From NCBI GenBank assembly GCA_900318565.1, contig ONLD01000008.1:1-50292 (forward strand): DNA of 50,292 nucleotides, in the 5' to 3' direction. The notes beneath the pieces were generated by a model, which was not told the DNA's origin, ran no database searches, and saw only the letters and a program-made list of their open reading frames with translations. This document shows positions 43,071 through 50,292 of this stretch, one piece after another (the stretch's first letter is position 1; every line of letters starts with the position of its first letter). The DNA comes from an uncultured Bacteroidales bacterium (GTDB taxonomy: Bacteria; Bacteroidota; Bacteroidia; Bacteroidales; UBA932). The translations under genes were made by a program, and so were the position numbers.

Positions 43071-44723
43071 ATGCATACTGAAAACCAGAAAACCTATGAG
43101 CTTGGCGGCGTGCTTTATCTGAAGATGCTTCAGCAAGGCTGCGCGCGCCTTGGGAACAACCGTCAGGCCGTCAACGACCTCAATGTTTTCCCGATACCAG
43201 ATGGCGATACCGGCGACAATATGACCCTCACTATAGAATCCGGCCTGTCCCAGGCTTCACAGTTAAAAGGTGCTGCCCTGGGCGAAATAGCAGGAGCCGC
43301 ATCCTCCGGGATGCTTATGGGAGCGAGAGGCAATTCCGGCGTCATCCTGTCCAGAATCTTCGCCGGCCTCGCCAAATCTCTGGCCGGCAAAGAATATACT
43401 GATACACAAGGTTTTGCAGCCGCTATGCAGGCAGCTGTCGAAGAAGCCTACGGGGCTGTCTCAAAGCCCGTGGAAGGCACCATCCTGACCGTTGTCCGCG
43501 AAGGTACGCAAGACGCTCTTCCCCTTGCCGGCGGCCCGCTCGAATCCTACATCGGCGCCCTGCTGCACGGAATGGAGTATTCTCTCGAAAAGACCCCGGA
43601 GAAGCTTCAGGTGCTCAAGGACGCAGGCGTGGTGGACAGCGGCGGAGCCGGACTGCTGCAGATTTTCTACGGCTTCCAGGATGCCCTCCTGGGCATCACC
43701 ACAGACTACGACTCCCCTGCCGCGGCCTCTCATTCTATGCCTCCGGTGGATTTCTCCCTTTTCAGCGAGGACACCGAACTAAAATTCGGCTACTGCACAG
43801 AATTCCTCCTGCGCCTGCAGCGTTCAAAGGTTGACCTTGACAGCTTCGACGAGAAAGAAATCGAGGACTACATCCTCGGAGCGGGCGATTCCGTGGTATT
43901 CTTCCGTGAAGGGTCCATCATAAAGGTGCACGTACACACCAAGACTCCCGGAGACATCCTCAGCCACTGCCAGCGCTGGGGCGAATTCCTGACCGTGAAG
44001 ATCGAGAATATGACCCTCCAGCACAACCACAGCGCATTCGCCGAGCCGAAGGAGAGCAAGCGCAAGGACTGGGGCCTGGTCACGGTAGCCTCCGGCGCCG
44101 GGCTTGCAGATGCGTTCAGGCAGGCGGGAGCCGATTACGTGGTGGAAGGCGGCCAGACGATGAACCCATCAGTGTCCGACTTCGTCGAAGCCTTCGACAA
44201 GGTCGCGGCCGATACCATTTTCGTTTTCCCAAACAATTCCAATATCATTATGACCGCCCGTCAGGCCGCCGAAGTCTATTCCGCCGCCGACGTGCGCGTG
44301 ATTCCGACAAAAGATATCGGAGCCGGCTACGTGGCCCTCGCATCCTTCGACCCTTCGGCAGGTGAAGCCGGAGCCATTGAAGAAGCACTCTCCCAGGCCG
44401 CTTCCGGCGTAGTGTGCGGAATGGTTTCCACCGCCATACGCGACACCGTGAAAGACGGCATCTCCGTCAGCCGCGGCTCGTTCATAGGATTCCGTGGCGA
44501 CGAGATACTTTCCAGCGCACAGACCCGCAACGATGCCGCCTGCAGCCTTCTCGACTCCCTGCGGGCCGGAGAGCACGACGTCGTGGTGGTCTTCTCCGGC
44601 GCCGACGCCGCCGAAGACGCTCCCGCGCTCCAGGCCGCACTTGGCAGCGCCTATCCCAATACCGAATTCATTTTCCACGAAGGCGGGCAAGCCGTCTTCG
44701 ACTATATTTTTGTATTATGCTGA
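43071..44723 (+). CDS. fakA: DAK2-domain fatty acid kinase, FakA-like
   Basis: 550 residues. N-terminal DhaL-type ATP domain (~10-205) with PDGDTGDN (43-50) for Mg-ATP and GARGNSGVILS; a middle domain (~225-320); and a C-terminal FakA domain (~330-550). In Firmicutes FakA phosphorylates fatty acids held by a DegV-type FakB to give acyl-phosphate. Here the DegV gene follows directly with a 7-base overlap, and plsX, the acyl-phosphate/acyl-ACP enzyme, lies two genes later. The start at 43071 is preferred over 43026, which would place the promoter inside the gene. Confidence 0.9.
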   Translation: MHTENQKTYELGGVLYLKMLQQGCARLGNNRQAVNDLNVFPIPDGDTGDNMTLTIESGLSQASQLKGAALGEIAGAASSGMLMGARGNSGVILSRIFAGLAKSLAGKEYTDTQGFAAAMQAAVEEAYGAVSKPVEGTILTVVREGTQDALPLAGGPLESYIGALLHGMEYSLEKTPEKLQVLKDAGVVDSGGAGLLQIFYGFQDALLGITTDYDSPAAASHSMPPVDFSLFSEDTELKFGYCTEFLLRLQRSKVDLDSFDEKEIEDYILGAGDSVVFFREGSIIKVHVHTKTPGDILSHCQRWGEFLTVKIENMTLQHNHSAFAEPKESKRKDWGLVTVASGAGLADAFRQAGADYVVEGGQTMNPSVSDFVEAFDKVAADTIFVFPNNSNIIMTARQAAEVYSAADVRVIPTKDIGAGYVALASFDPSAGEAGAIEEALSQAASGVVCGMVSTAIRDTVKDGISVSRGSFIGFRGDEILSSAQTRNDAACSLLDSLRAGEHDVVVVFSGADAAEDAPALQAALGSAYPNTEFIFHEGGQAVFDYIFVLC

Positions 44724-45586
44724 CACTTTTTTCTGATACTGACTGCGACGTGACTCCCGCCATCGCGAAGGAGTACGGTTTTAAAATCATACCTATGCCC
44801 TATGCCGTCGACGGCAAGCTCTACCACCCCTACGTGGAGAGCCAGGACTACGACCACAAAGCATTCTACGACCTGCTGCGCCAAGGCACCATCCCGACCA
44901 CCAGCGCCATATCCGATGCCGTGTACGTGAAATACTTCGAGCCCGAATTCGCGGCCGGCAACGACATCTTCTACGTCCATTTCTCCTCCGGTATGTCCAA
45001 TACCTTCGAGAATATGAACAGGGCCGTCAAGGAACTCCTCGAAAAGTATCCTGAGCGAAAGTTCTGGACCGTCGACACGCTCGGCATTTCTGCCCAGTCG
45101 CTCAATATAGTGTTCGAAATCGGAGACCTGTTCAAGGCAGGCAAGACTCCCGAGGAGGTCATCGAATGGGCCAAAGTCGAAGTCCAGAAATTCCCCCTGT
45201 ACTTCATTGCAGACGACCTCAAGTTCTTCCGCCGCAGCGGACGCGTCAGCGGACTCGCCGCCACGATGGGCAACTTCATCGGCATCCGCCCCGTCATCTA
45301 CGTCAACGAACAGGGCAAAATGGTGCAGATCGGCAAGGAAGTCGGCCGCAACAAGGCCATCGACCGTATGGTCCAGTACGTCGAGGAACTCGGCGAGAAT
45401 GTCAAGGACCACCGCGTGGTCATCGGTCACGCCGACTGTCAGGAACTGGTCGATATTCTCGTGGGCAAGCTTCGCGAGAAGTTCGGCGACGACCTGCGCA
45501 TTTACGTGACTATGGTCAACCCCACAATCGGCAGCCACTGCGGTCCCAACGGTATGGGCGTCTGCTTCCACGGCAAACACAGATAA
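44717..45586 (+). CDS. fakB: DegV-family fatty-acid-binding protein, FakB-like
   Basis: 289 residues. DegV fold: N-terminal FSDTDCDVTP, then PTTSAISD and FSSGMSNTFEN, which line the fatty-acid carboxylate and phosphate pocket; FFRRSGRVSG and IGSHCGPNGMGV near the end. It presents a bound fatty acid to FakA. The real start is the ATG at 44717; a longer frame upstream is an Arg-rich shadow of fakA. Overlap with fakA implies coupled translation. Chain preference cannot be read. Confidence 0.92.
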   Translation: MLTLFSDTDCDVTPAIAKEYGFKIIPMPYAVDGKLYHPYVESQDYDHKAFYDLLRQGTIPTTSAISDAVYVKYFEPEFAAGNDIFYVHFSSGMSNTFENMNRAVKELLEKYPERKFWTVDTLGISAQSLNIVFEIGDLFKAGKTPEEVIEWAKVEVQKFPLYFIADDLKFFRRSGRVSGLAATMGNFIGIRPVIYVNEQGKMVQIGKEVGRNKAIDRMVQYVEELGENVKDHRVVIGHADCQELVDILVGKLREKFGDDLRIYVTMVNPTIGSHCGPNGMGVCFHGKHR

Positions 45587-45593
45587 AAGTCTT

Positions 45594-46715
45594 ATGCTGG
45601 AAGTCAGGGAAATTAAGACGCGACGCGAGCGGAAGGATTTCATAGAGTTCCCTCTCAGGCTCTACAAAGACTGCCCGTACTTTTGTCCGCCGCTGTATAT
45701 GGACGAGCGCAACCTGTTCGGCAGCAAGAACATATACAACGACTGCTGCGACACCGTCTATTACGGCGCCTATCGTAACGACCGTATGGTAGGGCGCATA
45801 ATGGGCATCATCCAGAAAGCCGCCAACGAAAAGAACGGCGAAAAGCGGGTACGATTCGGGCGCTTCGATTCCATCGACGACCAGGCCGTATCCGATGCGC
45901 TGTTCAAGGCTGTCGAGGGCTGGGCCGTCTCCAAAGGGATGGATACCGCCCACGGCCCCCTGGGCTTCTCCGACCTGGAACGCGAAGGACTGCTTATCGA
46001 GGGTTTCGACCAGATGTCCACCTACGAAGAGCAGTACAACTATCCTTATTATCAGAAGCTGATCGAAGCGAACGGCTATGTCAAGGAGGTTGACTGGACT
46101 GAAAGCAAGCTGACCGTGCCCGAAGACTACGACGGCGGCCTCGAAAAGCTCGGGGACTTCGTGATGAAGCGCTACAAGCTCCACATCGGGCCCGCCAAGG
46201 ACGTCTCAGATTTCATCAAGAAATACGGAGACGGGCTCTTCGACCTCATCGACAAATCCTACGACAAGCTCTACGGCACCGTGCCCTTCACGACCGCGAT
46301 GAAGCGGCAGATGATTTCCGGTTTCAAGTTCATCGTGGACCTCCGCTACGTGGCCGTGGTCCAGGACGAGCACGACCGCATCGTGTGCTTCGGAATCTGC
46401 TTCCCCAGCATCGTGGAGGCCCTGCGTTGCTCCGACGGGCACATTACGCCCCGTATGCTCCTGAAGTTCCTCAAGGCGAAGAAGCACCCGCGCGTCCTTG
46501 ACCTCGGACTGGTGGGAGTGGACCCGGAATTCGCCAATATGGGCATCAGCGCCATATTCTCGGCCGCCCTTATGCGTATGCTCCGCGAAGACGGTATCGA
46601 ATACGCCGAGACCAATCTCAACCTGGAAGACAACTACGATATTCAGAACCTCTGGAAACGTTTCGGCCGGCAGGTCCACAAGAGACGCCGCGCCTTTGTA
46701 AAGAAACTGGTATGA
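45594..46715 (+). CDS. GNAT-fold acyltransferase-like protein (paralogue)
   Basis: 373 residues, same family as the 8190-9275 gene: IEFPLRLYKDCPYF, GPLGFSDLEREGLLIEGFD, YNYPYYQKL. The C-terminal GNAT core has GLVGVDPEFANMGISAIFSA (acyl-CoA loop region) and a basic tail. Unlike the other copy, the N-terminus is complete (MLEVREIKTRRERKDFI). It lies 7 bases after fakB and overlaps plsX by 4 bases, inside an acyl-phosphate/acyl-ACP operon. The donor may therefore be an acyl-ACP or acyl-CoA; the acceptor is unknown. Confidence 0.8.
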   Translation: MLEVREIKTRRERKDFIEFPLRLYKDCPYFCPPLYMDERNLFGSKNIYNDCCDTVYYGAYRNDRMVGRIMGIIQKAANEKNGEKRVRFGRFDSIDDQAVSDALFKAVEGWAVSKGMDTAHGPLGFSDLEREGLLIEGFDQMSTYEEQYNYPYYQKLIEANGYVKEVDWTESKLTVPEDYDGGLEKLGDFVMKRYKLHIGPAKDVSDFIKKYGDGLFDLIDKSYDKLYGTVPFTTAMKRQMISGFKFIVDLRYVAVVQDEHDRIVCFGICFPSIVEALRCSDGHITPRMLLKFLKAKKHPRVLDLGLVGVDPEFANMGISAIFSAALMRMLREDGIEYAETNLNLEDNYDIQNLWKRFGRQVHKRRRAFVKKLV

Positions 46716-47731
46716 TAAAGATTATTGTTGATTGCTTCGGCGGCGACCACAGCCCGGAAGCCAATGTGGACGGCGCAATCGCCTCCCTGAAGTCTCTGAG
46801 TGACCTGCATCTCATACTCAGCGGAGACGAAGCCGCCCTGCAGCGCTGCCTGGAAGGCAAGGACTACGACCGCAGCCGCGTGGAGATTCTCCACGCCCCG
46901 CAGGTCATAGGCTGCGACGAGCGCCCTACCGACGTTATACGCCTCAAGCGCGAAAGCTCTATGATCAAGGCCATACGCCTGCTGCGCGACGATGACTCTG
47001 TCGCGGCTATGGTAAGCACCGGATCCACAGGAGCCTTGGTTGCCGGAGCCCTGACGCGCCTGGGCCGTCTCCGCGGCGTGATCCGCCCCGCCTTTTGCCC
47101 CATCCTCCCGACAATGAACGGAGGCATCGTGGGCGTGTGCGACAGCGGCGCCAACGTGGAAGTGACGCCCGAGCACCTGCGGCAGTTTGCGATAATGGCG
47201 AGCCTGTATATGGAAAACGTGTACGGCATCTCCAGGCCGCGCGTCGCCCTGCTCAACGTGGGCAAGGAAGCCGAGAAAGGCGACGAACTCCGCCAGACGG
47301 CATACCGCCTGCTCGAACAGACCGCGGAAATCAATTTCGTGGGCAATATGGAGAGCAGGGACCTGCTGAGCGGCAGCTACGACGTGGTCGTGGCCGACGG
47401 CTTCTCCGGCAACGTGCTCATCAAGTCCACGGAAGGGGCGGCCATCGAACTGCTGGGCAAGCTCAAGAAAGACATCTACTCCAAGTTCATCTATAAGGTG
47501 GGCGCGGCCCTGATGAGCCGTATGTTCAAGCAGGAGAAGGAGTTTATGAACTACCAGAATTATGGCGGCAGCGTGCTGCTCGGCACATCCAAGGTAGTGG
47601 TCAAAGGCCACGGCAGCAGCAAGGCGGTAGCGGTGCAGAAATGCATCGAGCAGGCTTACAAGATGCAGGTCAGCGCCCTCGCCGGCAAGATGGAAGATGT
47701 AATCTGCAGATACGAACACTACGAACAATAA
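46712..47731 (+). CDS. plsX: Phosphate acyltransferase PlsX
   Basis: 339 residues. Interconverts acyl-ACP and acyl-phosphate, feeding PlsY for lysophosphatidate synthesis. Family motifs: IIVDCFGGDHSPEANVDGA, MVSTGSTGALVAGALTRLG, and VVADGFSGNVLIKSTEG. Peripheral inner-membrane enzyme. Its neighbour acpP follows by 8 bases. With fakA and fakB upstream, both ways of making acyl-phosphate are encoded in one operon. Confidence 0.96.
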   Translation: MIKIIVDCFGGDHSPEANVDGAIASLKSLSDLHLILSGDEAALQRCLEGKDYDRSRVEILHAPQVIGCDERPTDVIRLKRESSMIKAIRLLRDDDSVAAMVSTGSTGALVAGALTRLGRLRGVIRPAFCPILPTMNGGIVGVCDSGANVEVTPEHLRQFAIMASLYMENVYGISRPRVALLNVGKEAEKGDELRQTAYRLLEQTAEINFVGNMESRDLLSGSYDVVVADGFSGNVLIKSTEGAAIELLGKLKKDIYSKFIYKVGAALMSRMFKQEKEFMNYQNYGGSVLLGTSKVVVKGHGSSKAVAVQKCIEQAYKMQVSALAGKMEDVICRYEHYEQ

Positions 47732-47739
47732 AGTTAACT

Positions 47740-47967
47740 ATGTTTGAAGAAGTCAAAACCATTCTCGCCCGCCAGCTGAGGCGGGACCCCGAGACCATCA
47801 CACTTCAGTCCGACATCAAGAAGGACCTTGGTGCCGACTCCCTGGACATCCTCCAGCTGCTTATGCGCGTGGAAGATGAATACGGCATCGTGATTCCCGA
47901 CCAGGAACTTGCCGGTTTCCGGACAGTTGCCGACGTGGTCGAATTCCTGGACAAACAAAAGCAATAA
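47740..47967 (+). CDS. acpP: Acyl carrier protein
   Basis: 75 residues. Phosphopantetheine Ser34 in DLGADSLDIL, acidic helix II (LLMRVEDEYGI). The start at 47740 is the natural one; a longer frame extends into plsX. Gene position plsX-acpP is widespread. It is distinct in sequence from the ACP at 10704. Confidence 0.95.
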   Translation: MFEEVKTILARQLRRDPETITLQSDIKKDLGADSLDILQLLMRVEDEYGIVIPDQELAGFRTVADVVEFLDKQKQ

Positions 47968-47970
47968 GCT

Positions 47971-48513
47971 ATGGACACCATCAAGCTGCACGACAAGACT
48001 TTCCGTCCCTTCATCCCCCACGACCGCATAGAGTCGGCAATCGACGCCGTGGCCGAGAAAATCAACCTTGATTTCGAAGGCTGCGAAGACGTGCCCGTGA
48101 TTATCTGCACACTGACCGGAGCCATTATGTTCACGTCCGAACTGCTCCAGCGCCTCCGCTTCACGGTCGAAGTGAACTGCATCAAGCTCAGCTCCTACCA
48201 GGGCACGCGCAGCACCGGCACCGTGCTTACTATGCTCGGTCTGACCGGCGATGTGAAAGGCCGCCGCGTCATCATCTGCGAAGACATCGTGGACACAGGC
48301 AACACCATCCTGGCCCTCCAGGAAATGCTCCTCGCGCAGGGCGCCGCCGAAGTGCGCATCTGCACGATGCTCCTCAAGCCCGACGTGTATGACAAGGACG
48401 TCAAGCTTGACTATGTGGCTATGGAGATTCCGAACGCATTTATCGTCGGCTTCGGACTCGATTACGACGAGCTCGGACGCCAGTATAAAGACATCTATGT
48501 TTTAGACCAATGA
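47971..48513 (+). CDS. hpt: Hypoxanthine phosphoribosyltransferase
   Basis: 180 residues. Purine salvage: transfers ribose-5-phosphate from PRPP to hypoxanthine or guanine. The PRPP loop is ICEDIVDTGNTI (~96-107); ITLTGA-like CTLTGAIMF binds pyrophosphate; FIVGFGLDYDELGR is the C-terminal base site. Three bases after acpP; overlaps adk by 4 bases. Confidence 0.95.
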   Translation: MDTIKLHDKTFRPFIPHDRIESAIDAVAEKINLDFEGCEDVPVIICTLTGAIMFTSELLQRLRFTVEVNCIKLSSYQGTRSTGTVLTMLGLTGDVKGRRVIICEDIVDTGNTILALQEMLLAQGAAEVRICTMLLKPDVYDKDVKLDYVAMEIPNAFIVGFGLDYDELGRQYKDIYVLDQ

Positions 48514-49085
48514 AATACTACATTCTTTTCGGCCCTCCCGGTGCAGGAAAAGGCACCCACGCTGGGGCAATCGCACAAAAGTACAACCTCAAGCACATCT
48601 CCACCGGCGAGTTGCTTCGGGCCCAGATTGCAGCCGGCACCCCCCTCGGCATCAAGGCCAAGGCTCTAATCGACAATGGCAGCCTCGTCCCCGACGAAGT
48701 CGTGGAAGGGATGATTCAGGACGTGTTCAATTCAGTCAAGGACGTGGACGGCTTCCTGCTGGACGGCTATCCCCGCACCATCCCCCAGGCCGAGGTGCTT
48801 GACGAGATTGTCGCCGCCCGCGGAGAGACCGTGACCGGCGTCATCTCCATTATGATTCCCGATTCAGAAGTCCACGCCCGTATCGCCCGCAGGGCGGCCA
48901 TCGAAGGTCGTGCCGACGACGCCTCGGACGCTACCATCACCCACCGCATCGAGACCTATCACGCCCAGACGGAGCCCCTTATCGATTTCTATAAGAAGGA
49001 AGGCAAGTACCACGAAGTCTGCGGCTATCCCGGAAGCATTGACGAGGTGCGCGAAAGGGTACTCGCCCTGGTAGAAACCATCTAG
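48510..49085 (+). CDS. adk: Adenylate kinase
   Basis: 191 residues. P-loop GPPGAGKGT (8-16), AMP-binding region STGELLRAQI, and LLDGYPRT. Short-lid form typical of Bacteroidota, without the zinc lid. Coupled to hpt by a 4-base overlap, together serving purine nucleotide balance. Confidence 0.96.
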   Translation: MKYYILFGPPGAGKGTHAGAIAQKYNLKHISTGELLRAQIAAGTPLGIKAKALIDNGSLVPDEVVEGMIQDVFNSVKDVDGFLLDGYPRTIPQAEVLDEIVAARGETVTGVISIMIPDSEVHARIARRAAIEGRADDASDATITHRIETYHAQTEPLIDFYKKEGKYHEVCGYPGSIDEVRERVLALVETI

Positions 49086-49088
49086 ACT

Positions 49089-50132
49089 ATGGCAGCCCGC
49101 AAGGAAGACATATCCGTGCTCAGCAACCAGCTGATTGAAGAGGCCAGGCAAGGCGTTTTCAGGCCGGTGTACGTCCTTATGGGCGACGAACCGTACTACC
49201 CCGAACTGGTCTGCCAGGCCATTCTCGACAACTGCATCGACGAGTTCGGGAAAGATTTCAACGAGACAGTCTGCTTCGGCGCCGACGTGACGCCGGAGCA
49301 GATTATTACCGCTGCGAGGCGCTTCCCTATGATGGCGGACAGGCAGCTGGTCGTGGTGAAAGAAGCCCAGATGATGAAGGGCATAGATGAAATCGCAATC
49401 TACTGCAACGAGCCGCTTGACTCCACCGTGCTGGTGCTGCTGCTTCGCGGAGCGTCGCTGGACAAGCGCAAGGCCCTTTACAAAGCCGCCCAGAAAGCCG
49501 GCGTAGTGCTGGAAAGCCCGGCCCTGAGGGATTATGAGATTCCGGGCTGGATTTCCCGTTTCTACGGCGAGCGCGGACTCCAGATAGAGCCGGAAGCCGC
49601 CAACCTCCTGGCCGAGTCCGTCGGCACCGACCTTTCCACCATTGCCGTCGAGACCGACAAACTGCTGAAGAACCTGCCTGAAGGCAGTACCTCAGTATCT
49701 GTAGCGGACATTGAGAAGAACGTCGGTATCTCACGCCAGTTCAGCATATTCGAGCTTACTAAAGAGCTTTCTTATCGCAATGCCCCAAAGGCCCTCAGGA
49801 TCGCCGCAAGCATTGGCAATGCAGCCCGGTTCAATATGCCGCAGGCCGTGAGCGCCCTGTATATGCATTTCTACCGCATTCTCAAGTACGGAGCCCTGCT
49901 GTCCCGCGGCGGCTACCCTTCCGCAGAAGACAAGGCCTCCGCTCTCGCGGGCGTGAACCCATATTTCTATAAAGAGTACGACGCCGCGGTGCGCAACTAT
50001 CCCCTGCCCACCGCTATGGCAGTGATGTCCCTGCTCTGCGAGTACGACTACCTCGGGAAAGGCGGGGACGGAGGAGCGGCAACTCCCCCGGAATTAATGG
50101 TCGAACTCATTTCCAGGATTCTTAACAGCTGA
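49089..50132 (+). CDS. holA: DNA polymerase III delta subunit
   Basis: 347 residues. Clamp-loader delta subunit that opens the beta clamp. N-terminal AAA-like domain without a functional Walker A (PVYVLMGDEPYYPELV), a middle helical region (SVGTDLSTIAVETDKLL), and a C-terminal collar domain. Last gene of the fakA operon, 3 bases after adk. Confidence 0.93.
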   Translation: MAARKEDISVLSNQLIEEARQGVFRPVYVLMGDEPYYPELVCQAILDNCIDEFGKDFNETVCFGADVTPEQIITAARRFPMMADRQLVVVKEAQMMKGIDEIAIYCNEPLDSTVLVLLLRGASLDKRKALYKAAQKAGVVLESPALRDYEIPGWISRFYGERGLQIEPEAANLLAESVGTDLSTIAVETDKLLKNLPEGSTSVSVADIEKNVGISRQFSIFELTKELSYRNAPKALRIAASIGNAARFNMPQAVSALYMHFYRILKYGALLSRGGYPSAEDKASALAGVNPYFYKEYDAAVRNYPLPTAMAVMSLLCEYDYLGKGGDGGAATPPELMVELISRILNS

Positions 50133-50162
50133 TTTTTTATTGGAAACTGCAAAGAACTTATG

Positions 50163-50170
50163 TATCTTTG
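50163..50170 (+). promoter_or_regulatory. -7 box TATCTTTG for transporter gene
   Basis: Ends 8 bases before the ATG at 50179. Confidence 0.55.
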
Positions 50171-50178
50171 CGGCCGCT

Positions 50179-50292
50179 ATGCTAAAATTCATTACTTCTG
50201 GAAGCACCGCAGGTGCAATTTTCATTCTGGCGCTGGTCATAGCATCGGGACTGTACCTCGGCCGGTTCAAGGTCAAAGGCATTTCCCTCGGC
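50179..50292 (+). CDS. Putative AspT/YidE-family transporter (partial)
   Basis: Only the first 38 codons are present; the gene runs off the right edge. The start MLKFITSGS is followed by a hydrophobic helix (GAIFILALVIASGLYLG) and RFKVKGISLG. The GxYLGxxKVxGxSLG pattern is typical of the N-terminus of the aspartate:alanine exchanger/YidE duplication family. Substrate unknown. The call rests on this short pattern. Confidence 0.65.
   Translation, partial: MLKFITSGSTAGAIFILALVIASGLYLGRFKVKGISLG

Noticed and set aside
44414-44716. Arg-rich N-terminal extension of the DegV protein
   Set aside because: Overlaps fakA in another frame; the DegV domain begins at MLTLFSD (44717).

Overview
The window is chromosomal DNA of a GC-rich member of the Bacteroidota, most probably a gut- or rumen-type Bacteroidales. 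The evidence is the -7 promoter boxes of the form TAnnTTTG, the absence of obvious Shine-Dalgarno sites, lipoprotein signal peptides of the Bacteroidales kind, a C10 peptidase and a fimbrillin-like lipoprotein, the parA-parB-DUF5683-mltD cluster and a GGDD-type (pyrophosphate-type) phosphofructokinase. Species cannot be fixed from the sequence alone.

Positions 1 to about 8,110 are an accessory region. It holds an IS1182-like element with unusual long hairpin arms (127-2155), an AT-rich pair of unknown lipoprotein genes (2269-4668), a LytS/LytTR-type two-component system (5235-7083), and a WYL-domain regulator whose 5' end has been replaced by a transposase-less copy of the same hairpin repeat (7174-8107). 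From about 8,190 onward the DNA is dense, GC-rich housekeeping sequence.

Housekeeping blocks: a GNAT-like protein and PFK (8190-10633); an acyl carrier protein plus acyl-activating ligase (10704-12433); a six-gene run ligA, yihY, a Rel-type (p)ppGpp enzyme, an Ig-like lipoprotein, an outer-membrane barrel and ispG (12571-21131); an rRNA methyltransferase, a 3'-5' exonuclease and an unknown lipoprotein (21135-24160); a CDF transporter; a secreted C10 protease with a fimbrillin-like lipoprotein, facing a secreted C1B peptidase (25107-29402); pssA; surE-lpxB-M48 protease (30110-32804); gapA; an OmpA/TPR lipoprotein; a CoA transferase; parA-parB-DUF5683-mltD (37431-41415); a helix-hairpin-helix outer-membrane barrel; and a lipid-centred operon fakA-fakB-GNAT-plsX-acpP followed by hpt-adk-holA (43071-50132). 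A putative AspT/YidE transporter gene runs off the right edge.

The strongest unexpected signal is a missing word. The tetranucleotide CATG occurs 12 times in the first 7.7 kb but only once (inside gapA) in the remaining 42.6 kb. The housekeeping genome appears to have purged CATG, for example by using codons ending in T before Met codons. The accessory region has not, and the change coincides with the repeat at 7912-8107. The second signal is the hairpin-armed mobile element and its deletion derivative.
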